64,000 nucleotides of DNA from Sneathiella glossodoripedis JCM 23214 (lineage in GTDB: Bacteria > Pseudomonadota > Alphaproteobacteria > Sneathiellales > Sneathiellaceae): positions 726,227 through 790,226 of the forward strand of contig NZ_BAMS01000002.1 of assembly GCF_000616095.1 (NCBI RefSeq), written 5' to 3'. The translations under genes were made by a program, and so were the position numbers. Positions 1-8,631 of this stretch are shown one piece after another. The notes under the pieces were generated by a model, which was given only the letters and a program-made list of their open reading frames with translations, did no database searches and was not told where the DNA came from. The number at the start of each line of letters is the position of its first letter. Within the stretch, counting starts at the first letter, position 1.

Positions 1-439
1 GCTCACTGAATTTCTCTGGGCGGATATACTGAAAAATGGCGTCTGTGCGAAAAACCGGATGTCCACCAACCTTCAAAATGCCTCTCACGAAACCGAGTGT
101 GCGCGTATCGCGAGTCACCTCACAATAGGCTTCCACAAAATCCCCTTCTTTTACAGGGCGCAGAAATTCCGAACTCATTTTCAAAGTTACCCCGCGCTTG
201 CCAGTTACATGATTGATAGTTCTGGCAAGGGAAGAGTCCGCGAAACTCATCAACATACCCCCATGAACGAAATTCACCCCGTTCAAATGCCGCCGGTCCG
301 CTAAAAAGCCGCGAATAAGGCGATTTTCAGTATCTATCTTTTCAAAATAAGGACCGTTACGCGTCGCGAACGCTGCGTGACCGTGTACTTCTTCAAATCC
401 GTCGGGAATACTGTTGTTATCTTTACCCATATTTTTCAT
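1..439 (-). CDS. PaaI-family hotdog thioesterase (partial, runs off the window)
   Basis: The reading frame begins at ATG 439 (a second in-frame ATG lies at 430) and runs to base 1 without a stop, giving 146 residues. The segment HGGMLMSFAD is the PaaI/4HBT signature (His-Gly-Gly followed by an acidic residue) of hotdog thioesterases that hydrolyse acyl-CoA thioesters. Family members are usually 140-160 residues, so only the last few residues are probably missing. The gene starts 11 bases after the stop of the DUF192 gene upstream and is likely co-transcribed with it. The specific acyl-CoA substrate cannot be read from the sequence. Confidence 0.8.
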   Translation of the reverse strand, partial: MKNMGKDNNSIPDGFEEVHGHAAFATRNGPYFEKIDTENRLIRGFLADRRHLNGVNFVHGGMLMSFADSSLARTINHVTGKRGVTLKMSSEFLRPVKEGDFVEAYCEVTRDTRTLGFVRGILKVGGHPVFRTDAIFQYIRPEKFSE

Positions 440-450
440 TGTTCTCTTTG

Positions 451-903
451 TCATTTATGAGTTGTATCGATGCGATCACCGACCTGAATAGACATCTCTT
501 TTATAAATCCTGCATTTACTTCCAATACCCATCTTGCAGGTTTGTGGGAAGAAATAATTGTCAGATCGTGGGGAATTGCCCCTTCATGGAGTTGAAAAAT
601 AACACCATCAGCATCGGCAAAAAGCATATCCAGTGCGATTTCGGTATTTTTCATCCACATGTAAACAGGTCGCTCTTTATGAAAATCAAACAGCATACCT
701 GTCCCTTTGGCAAGGCTTTCACGGTACATGAGCCCTTTACTTCGGCTCGTTGGCGTAGCGACGAGTTCAACAGGCAGCGTCACGTCAACATGTTTTCCAC
801 TAATTTGAATAAGCTGCATCTCAGCCGTTGACGGCGAGGAAAGTGACAGAAAAAAGAACGTAAATAGAAAGGCTTTAAAATTTTTGTAAAACTTCTTTTC
901 CAT
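451..903 (-). CDS. DUF192 exported protein
   Basis: This is a DUF192 protein of about 150 residues. The N-terminus is basic, then has a Phe/Leu-rich hydrophobic run ending near SSPSTAEM, which looks like a signal peptide, so the mature protein should be periplasmic. The body has the family features TPTSRSKGLMYRESL and MLFDFHKERPVYMWMKNT. An open frame extends back to 948, but that would run antisense through the TPP riboswitch on the other strand. I prefer ATG 903 (ATG 912 is possible, preceded by TAGGGAAA). The biochemical function of DUF192 is not established. It is upstream of the PaaI thioesterase in a likely two-gene unit. Confidence 0.8.
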   Translation of the reverse strand: MEKKFYKNFKAFLFTFFFLSLSSPSTAEMQLIQISGKHVDVTLPVELVATPTSRSKGLMYRESLAKGTGMLFDFHKERPVYMWMKNTEIALDMLFADADGVIFQLHEGAIPHDLTIISSHKPARWVLEVNAGFIKEMSIQVGDRIDTTHK

Positions 904-929
904 CCAGATCATTTTCCCTATAGTTGGCG

Positions 930-1020
930 CAACCTCGGGGGGAGCCATTGGTGCTGAGAGGTTCCATATCGGAACGACCCCTGGACCTGATCAGGTTAAA
1001 ACCTGCGTAGGAACGAGAAT
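930..1020 (+). promoter_or_regulatory. TPP (THI-box) riboswitch
   Basis: The core THI-element strings are present in order: GGTGCTGAGAGG at about 950-961, then ACCCCTGGACCTGATCAGG at 977-995, and GCGTAGGAACGA at 1005-1016. These are the pyrimidine-sensing and pyrophosphate-sensing helices of the TPP aptamer. It lies directly before the thiZ start at 1025, so thiamine pyrophosphate most likely represses translation or transcription of the thiZXY operon. The very short gap between aptamer and start codon suggests control by sequestering the ribosome binding site. Confidence 0.95.
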
Positions 1021-1024
1021 ATTA

Positions 1025-1843
1025 ATGGTCGCGAACGATACGGATGCAGCCCTCCTCGCTGCACAGAGAGGCAAACCCTCACCCCGCCTGGCTGGAGCAA
1101 ATCTCCCGCCTGTTGGTGTGCAGATCAATCTTTCACAAATTGCTTTTTCCGGCAAACCCATTCTTGAGGATTTATCACTAACCCTCACCGCTGGTGAACA
1201 CACTTGCCTTCTGGGCCCAAGTGGCGTTGGCAAAACCAGTATTTTAAAATCGCTTGCAGGCTTAATTCCGATGGCTGAAGGGAGCTCTATTCAAACGACC
1301 GATGACGAGCCAGTTGTTGGTCGTATTGCTTATATGGGCCAAAGTGACCTGCTCCTTCCCTGGGCAAGCGTGCTTGACAATGTCCTTATTGGACAGAAGC
1401 TCAAAGGTGAACGCCCTAATGAAGGCAAGGCAATTGAACTTCTCAAGCTTGTGGGTCTGGCCGCAAACCTGGCAGATCGCCCTGACACCTTATCTGGCGG
1501 CATGAGGCAAAGGGTAGCACTTGCCCGCACCTTGATGGAAGATGCGCCTATCCTGCTTGTCGATGAGCCTTTCTCGGCGCTCGACGCAATTACACGACAT
1601 AAATTGCAAGCCCTTCTGTGTGACCTGACCCGGGATAGAACTGTGCTGATGATTACCCACGATCCGATGGAGGCATTAAGGGTTGCTGATCAGATTATTG
1701 TCCTTTGTGGTCAGCCAGTAAAAGCTGTCAAAATCGAAAAACTTGCAACCGCTGCGCCCAGAGATCTGGGCAGCCCGGACATCAGCGACAGATATGATCA
1801 GATCATGTCACTATTGGAACTTGATCTGCGGGACATGCCATGA
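1025..1843 (+). CDS. thiZ: ThiZ, ATPase of thiamine-pyrimidine precursor ABC importer
   Basis: A 272-residue ABC ATPase. Walker A GPSGVGKTS is at about residues 64-72, the signature LSGGMRQR near 156, and Walker B with DEPFSALD near 176-184. It energises import of the pyrimidine precursor of thiamine (N-formyl-4-amino-5-aminomethyl-2-methylpyrimidine, or HMP) together with ThiX and ThiY. The assignment rests on the ATPase type, the NMT1-like partner and the TPP riboswitch directly upstream. GGAACGAGA just before ATG 1025 could serve as ribosome binding site. The first 30 residues precede the conserved domain, so a later start is possible. The stop overlaps the next start (ATGA). Confidence 0.88.
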   Translation: MVANDTDAALLAAQRGKPSPRLAGANLPPVGVQINLSQIAFSGKPILEDLSLTLTAGEHTCLLGPSGVGKTSILKSLAGLIPMAEGSSIQTTDDEPVVGRIAYMGQSDLLLPWASVLDNVLIGQKLKGERPNEGKAIELLKLVGLAANLADRPDTLSGGMRQRVALARTLMEDAPILLVDEPFSALDAITRHKLQALLCDLTRDRTVLMITHDPMEALRVADQIIVLCGQPVKAVKIEKLATAAPRDLGSPDISDRYDQIMSLLELDLRDMP

Positions 1844-2619
1844 AACGTATTTTTCAGATTAGCATGACAATATCGGGTTTGTTGGGGCTTTGGGCTCTTA
1901 TTGTCTGGCTGACCGACCTGCCAAAATTCATTCTGCCTGCCCCGCTGCAGGTTTTGCAAAAATTTGTGCAGCGCTACCCTGTCATTCTGGATAACGCAGC
2001 AACCACACTGTTGGAAATCATACTGGGTTTGTGTTTTGGAATTTTGCTGGGTATGTCAACAGCGCTCATCGTCTCCTTAAGTCGCAATCTGCGCCAATGG
2101 ATATTACCAGTGCTGATTGCCAGTCAGGCCGTTCCGGTATTCGCGATCGCGCCATTGCTTGTTCTGTGGTTTGACTATGGCATCACTTCAAAAGTGGTTA
2201 TGGCGACACTGATTATCTATTTTCCCGTAACCGTCGGCTTTCTGGATGGGCTCAATCGCACATCTACAGACTGGCAGGACTTGGCCCGGATCTATCAGCA
2301 GGGAGCCAACTCCTCAGCGCTCGCATCTATGGCCCGACTCTATTGGTATATTAAAGTACCCTTTGCTCTTCCCTCACTCGCATCAGGAGTGCGTGTGGCC
2401 ACTGCAGTTGCACCTATTGGGGCCGTTGTAGGGGAATGGGTTGGCTCATCTTCGGGGCTTGGTTACCTCATGCTTCATGCAAATGGACGCATGCAAACCG
2501 ACCTGATGTTTGCCAGCCTTCTCACTTTAACTGTTATCTCTATCACCTTGTATTATCTCGTCGATTTTCTTCTCAAACGAGCCATATCCTGGCAGCAGAC
2601 AGAAGATCAGTTCACTTAA
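1840..2619 (+). CDS. thiX: ThiX, permease of thiamine-precursor ABC importer
   Basis: A 259-residue inner-membrane permease with about six hydrophobic segments and a binding-protein-dependent transport (BPD_transp_1) EAA-like loop around ARIYQQGANSSALASMARLY. It resembles SsuC/TauC/ThiX permeases. Translation is coupled to thiZ by a 4-base overlap. It should form the transmembrane channel of the importer. Confidence 0.88.
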   Translation: MKRIFQISMTISGLLGLWALIVWLTDLPKFILPAPLQVLQKFVQRYPVILDNAATTLLEIILGLCFGILLGMSTALIVSLSRNLRQWILPVLIASQAVPVFAIAPLLVLWFDYGITSKVVMATLIIYFPVTVGFLDGLNRTSTDWQDLARIYQQGANSSALASMARLYWYIKVPFALPSLASGVRVATAVAPIGAVVGEWVGSSSGLGYLMLHANGRMQTDLMFASLLTLTVISITLYYLVDFLLKRAISWQQTEDQFT

Positions 2620-2632
2620 GCGGAGTTAAGAA

Positions 2633-3571
2633 ATGAAATTGAAATTTGCCATCTTTGCGTTGGCATCCCTGCTCGCTACAGCCCCTGTGCAGGCGGCAGA
2701 AAAACTGGAAGTCCTGCTCGACTGGTTTGTAAATCCCGATCATGCCACGCTGATTATCGCGAAAGAAAAAGGCTATTTCAAAAACCATGGTCTGGATGTG
2801 GAACTCATCGCGCCCGCTGATCCTAATGATCCGCCGAAACTGGTGGCTGCAGGAAAAGCCCCGCTGGCAGTTTCCTATCAGCCGCAATTGCAAGTGCAGG
2901 TTAGTGAAGGCTTACCCCTCAAACGGATTGGAACATTGGTTGCAACTCCGCTTAACAGCCTAGTTGTCCTTGAAAGCGGTCCCATCAAATCTATCGCCGA
3001 TCTGAAAGGCAAAAAGGTCGGTTATTCTGTTGGAGGCTTTGAAGATGCTTTGCTCAAAGCCATGCTGAACAAACATGGCCTCAAGCTTTCAGACGTTGAA
3101 ATGATCAATGTGAATTTCAGCCTCTCCCCGTCAATACTGGCTGGTAAAGTGGATGCTGTTATTGGTGCGTTTCGGAATTTCGAGCTAAACCAGATGGATA
3201 TTGAAGGAAACCCCGGACGGGCTTTCTTTCCAGAAGAGGAAGGTGTGCCAGCTTATGATGAGCTGATTATTGTCGCCAATAGCGAAAAATTATCGGACAA
3301 ACGTTTGCGTCCGTTCTTGGCTGCAATCGAAGATGCCACGCAGTATCTGGTTAATCATCCAGAAGAAGGCTGGAATATATTCATCAAAGCCTACCCGGAT
3401 TTAAATGACGAGCTCAACAAACGAGCTTGGCGCGATACACTTCCGCGTTTCGCTCTGCGTCCGGCTGCGCTTGATAGCAATCGCTATGATCGGTTCGCGA
3501 CTTTTCTGAAAGAAGCAGAGCTGATCAAAGACGCAGCAGACGTTTCTGCCTACGCGGTTGAGCTAAAATAA
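2633..3571 (+). CDS. thiY: ThiY, NMT1/THI5-like substrate-binding protein
   Basis: A 312-residue periplasmic binding protein. The signal peptide covers about residues 1-22 (hydrophobic core FAIFALASLLATA, then AEK). The N-terminal mature part LDWFVNPDHATLIIAKEKG, followed by GYFKNHGLDVELI, is typical of NMT1/THI5-like proteins that bind pyrimidine precursors of thiamine. It is the last gene of the riboswitch-controlled operon, 13 bases after thiX. Confidence 0.9.
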   Translation: MKLKFAIFALASLLATAPVQAAEKLEVLLDWFVNPDHATLIIAKEKGYFKNHGLDVELIAPADPNDPPKLVAAGKAPLAVSYQPQLQVQVSEGLPLKRIGTLVATPLNSLVVLESGPIKSIADLKGKKVGYSVGGFEDALLKAMLNKHGLKLSDVEMINVNFSLSPSILAGKVDAVIGAFRNFELNQMDIEGNPGRAFFPEEEGVPAYDELIIVANSEKLSDKRLRPFLAAIEDATQYLVNHPEEGWNIFIKAYPDLNDELNKRAWRDTLPRFALRPAALDSNRYDRFATFLKEAELIKDAADVSAYAVELK

Positions 3572-3583
3572 AAGAAATTATGC

Positions 3584-3612
3584 GCCAGCGGTGCACCTGC
3601 TGTATCGCTGGC
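3584..3612. terminator. Possible bidirectional hairpin between thiY and csp
   Basis: GCCAGCG (3584-3590) pairs with CGCTGGC (3606-3612) around a 15-base loop, between two convergent genes. There is no strong T run on the plus side. On the minus side the sequence after the stem is moderately T-rich. It is a weak terminator candidate. Confidence 0.4.
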
Positions 3613-3664
3613 TCAAATTAAATAATGAAATGCATCAATCAAATATTCAGAAAATAAATCAGCC

Positions 3665-4231
3665 TTAGCCTTTTTCTATTTCAGCGGCTTGTGGCCCTTT
3701 ATCACTTTCCGCAACGCGCACCCTTAGAGGTTGACCTGCCTGCACCGGCATAGCCCCTTCATTACGAATAGTTTCCATATGAATAAAGATATCCTGCGTT
3801 CCCTCCCCGCGGGTAAGGAAACCATATCCTTTTACCGGGTCGAACCATTTGACAACAGTATCAACAAATTCACCTTCCGCTTTTAGCGAAGGATGCTTTG
3901 CAACATTGGTCGGCTTGACCGGGCTTGGCTGAAACGGCACCGCCGTAGAGGTATCAATATCCAAAATCTTGATCGCCTGCAGACCTTTACCTCGTCTTGC
4001 AACCTGACAACTAATGGTCACCCCTTCTGCCACATATTCATGCCCACTTTCCCTTAGGCATGACAAATGAAGGAAAATATCGCCCTGATCATCTTCCGGC
4101 ACGAGAAATCCAAAGCCTTTAACAGTATTAAACCATTTGACCCGGCCTTTTTTCTCAAACGTTTCTTCGTCAGAATTATAGGGCATCACGACTTCTGCAC
4201 TCTTATGCAACTGTTCTACTTTACCAGACAT
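3665..4231 (-). CDS. Two-domain cold-shock (CspA-like) protein
   Basis: A 188-residue protein with two cold-shock domains. The first, at about residues 28-90, has VKWFNTVKGFGFL with DIFLH; the second, at about 125-186, has VKWFDPVKGYGFL with DIFIH. These are the RNP1 and RNP2 single-strand nucleic acid binding motifs. The domains are joined by a linker of about 35 residues rich in Pro and Lys. Tandem CSD proteins are common in Alphaproteobacteria and act as RNA chaperones or regulators. The gene is monocistronic and preceded by a long AT-rich region. Confidence 0.92.
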   Translation of the reverse strand: MSGKVEQLHKSAEVVMPYNSDEETFEKKGRVKWFNTVKGFGFLVPEDDQGDIFLHLSCLRESGHEYVAEGVTISCQVARRGKGLQAIKILDIDTSTAVPFQPSPVKPTNVAKHPSLKAEGEFVDTVVKWFDPVKGYGFLTRGEGTQDIFIHMETIRNEGAMPVQAGQPLRVRVAESDKGPQAAEIEKG

Positions 4232-4583
4232 CAGGACACTCCCACATTTTCTTGTGTTACCATCCCCCCAACTTTATAAGCTACATGCATAGACTTATAA
4301 TTTCAATATTAGCTTAACCTTAATTTTATTTTTTGCATCTCAATTCAAAGAAACCAAAGAATTCCTTGGCAAATGGGAATTTAAATCGCGTTTTCCAGTC
4401 TAAAATTACACAATCAGAACTAAAATTTTAGAGAATCACCAGAAGTGCAGTTTTTATTGATAAGACGCAAATTATGCCTATTTAGGGTTAAATGCCGTAT
4501 CTCGACTTGCGACTGACCTGTTCACGTGGCATACACGGTGCTAAAAAATCTATCGGGTTTGTATAAAGTCAAAGGGTGAGAAC
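4232..4583. other. AT-rich intergenic region between divergent csp and mrpE
   Basis: I find no credible coding frame here. The region separates divergent genes and must hold both promoters. The half next to the cold-shock gene is strongly AT-rich, as expected for a long csp leader. At the right end AAGGGTGAG (4573-4580) is a good ribosome binding site for the TTG start of mrpE. Confidence 0.6.
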
Positions 4584-5057
4584 TTGAGAACAATTGGTCT
4601 TATTTTAGTCCTGTTTGCAGTCTGGCTGCTTTTCTCAGGGATATACACTCCCCTCATCATCAGTTTTGGGATTGTATCGTGTATACTTGTTGGTTGGCTG
4701 GCCCGCCGCATGGACGTTATCGACCATGAAGGCCTGCCGCTTCAACTGGGTATTCAAATCATTGTTTATTGGGGCTGGCTTGTTCTGGAAATTGTCAAAG
4801 CAAATCTTGACGTCGCGAAATGCGTGCTCTTTCCCAAAAAATACTTGCGGCCAAGCTTCTTCATCTCACGCATCACTCAAAAAAGTGATCTGGGGAAAGT
4901 CATCTATGCCAATTCGATCACCTTGACACCCGGCACAGTGACGGTTGATCTCTATGATGAAAATATTCTGGTTCATGCGCTTACTGAAGCTTCCGCTGAA
5001 GGGGTCAAGTCTGGCGAAATGGATGAAAAAGTAACAAAAGTGATGGGTGAAGCATGA
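4584..5057 (+). CDS. mrpE: Mrp/Mnh Na+/H+ antiporter subunit E
   Basis: A 157-residue membrane protein with two or three hydrophobic N-terminal segments, then the MnhE pattern ANSITLTPGTVTVDLYDENI and LVHALTEAS. MrpE is an accessory subunit needed for assembly and activity. The start is TTG 4584, set by AAGGGTGAG just upstream; no in-frame ATG lies nearby. The stop overlaps mrpF by 4 bases. It opens a nine-gene antiporter operon. Confidence 0.92.
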   Translation: MRTIGLILVLFAVWLLFSGIYTPLIISFGIVSCILVGWLARRMDVIDHEGLPLQLGIQIIVYWGWLVLEIVKANLDVAKCVLFPKKYLRPSFFISRITQKSDLGKVIYANSITLTPGTVTVDLYDENILVHALTEASAEGVKSGEMDEKVTKVMGEA

Positions 5058-5347
5058 GTATATTTGCTGTCAGCGCAATCGCTATTCTTGTGAGTGTAGC
5101 CCTTGCTCTCGCCCGCGCAATTATGGGGCCCACCGCTTATGATCGTATTCTCGCGCTCAATGCGATTGGGACTAAAACCGTGATGTTGATTGCGGTGGTC
5201 GGCTTCATGAATGGCAGACCCGATTTTCTGGATCTGGCCATCGTCTATGCTTTAATGAACTTTATTGGAACACTCGCTGTTCTGAAATATTTCAAATTTG
5301 GCACATTGCGCCGCGGATTTTCCCGCTCTAGCGGAGGGAAAAGCTAA
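5054..5347 (+). CDS. mrpF: Mrp/Mnh antiporter subunit F
   Basis: A 97-residue protein with three membrane segments. It has the MnhF hallmark R-A-x-x-GPTAYDRILALNAIGTK and the second conserved part FLDLAIVYALMNFIGTLA. It is a small integral subunit of the Mrp complex. It overlaps mrpE by 4 bases and mrpG by 1, so translation is tightly coupled. Confidence 0.92.
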   Translation: MSIFAVSAIAILVSVALALARAIMGPTAYDRILALNAIGTKTVMLIAVVGFMNGRPDFLDLAIVYALMNFIGTLAVLKYFKFGTLRRGFSRSSGGKS

Positions 5348-5730
5348 TGGATCTTGTTCTTGATATCGCCACATGGATTTCCATGCTGATTGGCTGCTTT
5401 TTTGTCCTGATTACAGGTTACGGTCTGTTAAAATTTCCAGACCTTTACACTCGTATTCATGCAGGTGGCATGGCAGATACATTGGCCAGCTTTCTTATTT
5501 TTGGCGGTTTGGCACTTCAAAGCGGTTTCTCTCTTGTCACTGCCAAGCTGTTTTTTATTGTCGCATTCCTGTTCCTGACCAGCCCAACAGCCACATACGC
5601 TTTGGCACAGGCAACTTTTGTTGCGGGCCTGAAACCCAAGCTTGATGGCTTTGGTGAGGAAGCAGACAACACTGAAAGCGAAACAGAAGACGGCGCTAAG
5701 CCGAACAATTCAGAAAGTAAAAGCGACTGA
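5347..5730 (+). CDS. mrpG: Mrp/Mnh antiporter subunit G
   Basis: A 127-residue protein with about three membrane segments and the MnhG core FPDLYTRIHAGGMADTLAS. The last 30 residues are a hydrophilic acidic tail rich in Glu, Ser and Asp that is longer than in minimal family members. It is coupled to its neighbours by 1-base overlaps on both sides. Confidence 0.92.
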   Translation: MDLVLDIATWISMLIGCFFVLITGYGLLKFPDLYTRIHAGGMADTLASFLIFGGLALQSGFSLVTAKLFFIVAFLFLTSPTATYALAQATFVAGLKPKLDGFGEEADNTESETEDGAKPNNSESKSD

Positions 5731-6767
5731 TGGAAGAATTTACAACAGTTTTTCTAATGGCCTTGCTGGTCGCCGGCGCACTTGGTGTTCTGTACGTTCG
5801 AAACCTGTTCGTCGCCACGATGCTCTTGGGGGCGGTCAGTTTTTTAATGGCGCTGATCTTCATTATTCTGGACGCGGTTGATGTGGCCTTCACAGAGGCA
5901 GCTGTAGGCGCAGGTATCAGCACCGTTCTGTTTTTGGGAACTTTGTCACTTGTTGGCGCGGATGAGAAAAAATCCAGACCAAAAACAGTACTTCCGCTTC
6001 TTGTGTCACTAATTGTTGGCGGAACACTTGTCTATGCGACATTTGAAATGCCGGTTGTTGGCTCTGCTGACAATCCCGTGCAAACCAGCAACTTGACCAC
6101 GAGATTTATCGAACAAAGCCCCAAGGAAATTGGCGTTCCCAATATGGTCACCTCAGTACTGGCGAGTTATCGTGGCTATGATACCTTTGGGGAAGTTACT
6201 GTGATTTTCACGGCTGGGATTGCTGTTCTGTTAATCCTGCGCCAATTGCGACGGCGCCGTGATGAACAAACAGAAGGCAGCTCCTCGGCGGAGAATACTG
6301 AAACTGGCGTAGAAAGCGGACCAAGCCCCAGCATTCATGATCTGGTTCCTCATGTCGTCTCCAAGCTCTTGATTCCGTTTGTCCTGTTATTCGGCCTTTA
6401 CGTCCAGTTTCATGGTGACTTTGGACCGGGCGGCGGATTTCAGGCTGGTGTCATATTTGCGGCGGGCATCATTTTGTACTCCCTTGTTTTCGGACTTGAA
6501 TATGCACAGAAATTGATCCCGTTATGGGCTGTTGAACTTTTGCTGGCAGTCGGGGTCCTGCTATACGGAGGCGTCGGTGTCGCCACAATGTTGTACGGCG
6601 GAAACTTCCTTGATTACAATTGGTTGTCTGCCGATCCTGTTGCAGGGCAGCATCTTGGAATTTTGCTTGTAGAACTGGGAGTTGGTATCACCGTGACAGC
6701 AGCAATGCTGGCAATCTTTTATGGGTTTGCCAACCGCAACGAATTTCGTGAAAACAGTGGGGAGTAG
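5730..6767 (+). CDS. mrpB: Fused DUF4040/MbhE-like and MrpB subunit
   Basis: A 345-residue protein that joins pieces often encoded apart. Residues 1-80 resemble DUF4040 (MbhD, equivalent to the C-terminal part of MrpA). Residues 85-170 have an MbhE-like segment with EIGVPNMVTSVLASYRGYDT. A charged linker follows near 170-200. Residues 200-340 are MnhB, with FGLYVQFHGDFGPGGGFQAG. So the MrpA C-terminal part sits with MrpB, and the MrpA channel part is replaced by separate MrpD-like subunits downstream. The gene follows mrpG directly. Confidence 0.88.
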   Translation: MEEFTTVFLMALLVAGALGVLYVRNLFVATMLLGAVSFLMALIFIILDAVDVAFTEAAVGAGISTVLFLGTLSLVGADEKKSRPKTVLPLLVSLIVGGTLVYATFEMPVVGSADNPVQTSNLTTRFIEQSPKEIGVPNMVTSVLASYRGYDTFGEVTVIFTAGIAVLLILRQLRRRRDEQTEGSSSAENTETGVESGPSPSIHDLVPHVVSKLLIPFVLLFGLYVQFHGDFGPGGGFQAGVIFAAGIILYSLVFGLEYAQKLIPLWAVELLLAVGVLLYGGVGVATMLYGGNFLDYNWLSADPVAGQHLGILLVELGVGITVTAAMLAIFYGFANRNEFRENSGE

Positions 6768-6775
6768 CTCAGTAG

Positions 6776-7129
6776 ATGTTTTTCGACCACTATAGTTACT
6801 GGATCGTCATTATACTGTTCGTGATCGGGCTCTACACTGTTATGAGTCGTAGCAACCTGATCAAAAAAATGATTGGCCTTTCCCTGTTTCAGATCTCGGT
6901 TTTCCTGTTTTACATAACTATGGGCAAAATCGAAGGAGGCACAGCGCCGATCTTAGTCGACGCCCCTGATACAGTATATTCAAACCCCCTGCCGCATGTT
7001 CTGATCCTGACAGCAATTGTTGTGGGCGTTGCCACAACAGCACTCGGCTTGTCGCTAGTTGTTCGCATAAAAGAAACCTATGATACGATTGACGAAGATG
7101 AAATCCGCGACATGGAGGATGTAAAGTAA
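6776..7129 (+). CDS. mrpC: Mrp/Mnh antiporter subunit C (NuoK-like)
   Basis: A 117-residue protein with three membrane helices, homologous to NuoK. Visible features are IGLYTVMSRSNLIKKMIGLS and the lumen-side PLPHVLILTAIVVGVATTALGLS pattern (given in parts), with the conserved P-H-x-L-x-L-T-x-I-V-V. It lies 8 bases after mrpB and 0 bases before the next start (TAA-ATG). Confidence 0.92.
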   Translation: MFFDHYSYWIVIILFVIGLYTVMSRSNLIKKMIGLSLFQISVFLFYITMGKIEGGTAPILVDAPDTVYSNPLPHVLILTAIVVGVATTALGLSLVVRIKETYDTIDEDEIRDMEDVK

Positions 7130-8631
7130 ATGACTGCCTCCCTGTTTAGTCAGGCACCCATTCTTGCGGTTCTTATTCCCCTGCTAGGTGCCCCTGTCTG
7201 TGGTCTGTTGCGCGGTGGTATTTTTCCGTGGCTATTCACCACTGTTCTGAGTCTGCTGTCATTTTGGTTCAGTATCGAGTTGTTATTGCATGTGAATGCC
7301 AATGGCCCGATTTCCTATGAACTGGGAGGCTGGGCACCGCCATGGGGTATTGAATATGTTATTGATCCCTTAAGCGCATTTGTGATGCTGGTGGTGAGCG
7401 GGATCAGTAGTGGTGTTCTTCTCTATGCACGCGAAAGCATTCAAAGAGAAGTTGCTCCATCCGTCACGGGCTGTTTTTTGCGGCCTATTTGCTGGCGCTT
7501 GCCGGAATGATGGGGATTACCGCAACTGGTGATGCTTTTAACATCTTCGTCTTCCTGGAGATTACCTCCCTGTCTTCATATGTTTTGATCTCAATGGGAG
7601 AGAAATATGATCGGCGGGCTCTTTCCGCAGCATTTCAGTATCTTATTCTGGGAACCATTGGCGCCACCTTCATTCTGATTGGTGTTGGCCTTCTTTACCT
7701 GATGACTGGAACGCTGAACATCGCCGATATTGCACGTCAGTTTGACACCATCGAAGATACGCGTCCCATTCGTGCTGCCGTTGGTTTTCTGGTCGTTGGT
7801 ATTGCCATCAAGCTTGCAATGTTTCCATTTCATAGCTGGCTTCCAAATGCTTATGCATATGCGCCAACCATCATCACAGCCTTTTTCGCAGGCACCGCGA
7901 CGAAGGTCTCTGTCTATCTGCTGATCCGGTTTATCTTTACCATTTTTGGATGGGATTTCAGTTTCGGTAACCTACCGCTCAGCGATCTATTGATCCCCTT
8001 TGCCGTCATTGCCTTTATCAGCATGTCAATTGTTGCTGTTTTTCAGGACAACCTGAAAAAGCTGCTGGCTTTTTCGAGTGTTGCACAGCTTGGTTATATG
8101 ACACTCGGCATCGCGCTCGCGTCCGAGAGTGGCTTGACAACGAGTATCGTTCATATTTTCAACCACGCGATTGTAAAAACAGGTCTTTTCCTGACAGTGG
8201 GAGCCATGTTCTTCATGAACGGAAGTGTATTGCTCAGTGATCTGGCAGGTGTTGGAAAAAGAATGCCACTTACGACATTTGCCTTCGTACTTGGCGGTCT
8301 TGCATTAATTGGTGTTCCGCTTACTCCGGGTTTTATCAGCAAATGGTATCTCATTCAGGCTGTGCTGGAGCGAGGTGACATGCTTGGTTACGCACTTGCG
8401 GTTACATTGCTTATTTCCTCTCTAATTGCCGTGATTTATGTTTGGCGAGTAGTTGAAATCGCATATTTCCGCCCCTCTCCAGATGGGACCACTGCGGGAG
8501 AAGCTCCGCTCAGCATGCTTGTGATTTGTTGGGTCTTTGTGGCCGCAATGTTCTATTTTGGTATTGATACATCCATGAGTGTTGATTTTGCGAATTCAGC
8601 AGCCTCCTTCATGATGGGAGGAACTGACTGA
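7130..8631 (+). CDS. mrpD: MrpD-like proton channel subunit 1 (one base missing)
   Basis: The gene is split into two frames: 7130-7510 carries the first 110 or so correct codons, and the second frame carries the rest to 8631. Adding one base near 7457-7476 gives a single 500-residue protein, with joined sequence APSRHGLFFAAYLLALAGMM if the loss is at 7461. It belongs to the NuoL/M/N antiporter-like family, with about 14 membrane segments, TGDAFNIFVFLEITSLSSY in helix 5, and the conserved Lys region VGIAIKLAMFPFHSWLPNAY. It should translocate H+ or Na+. Losing one base from the CC or T6 run is the simplest explanation. Confidence 0.88.

Noticed and set aside
451..948. Longer DUF192 start at 948
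   Set aside because: It would add 15 residues before the signal peptide and run through the antisense of the TPP riboswitch; ATG 903 gives a normal signal peptide.
7130..8631. Programmed frameshifting in mrpD at the T6 run
   Set aside because: Eleven other genes in the window show the same one-base loss, most without slippery sequences, so a common technical cause is simpler.
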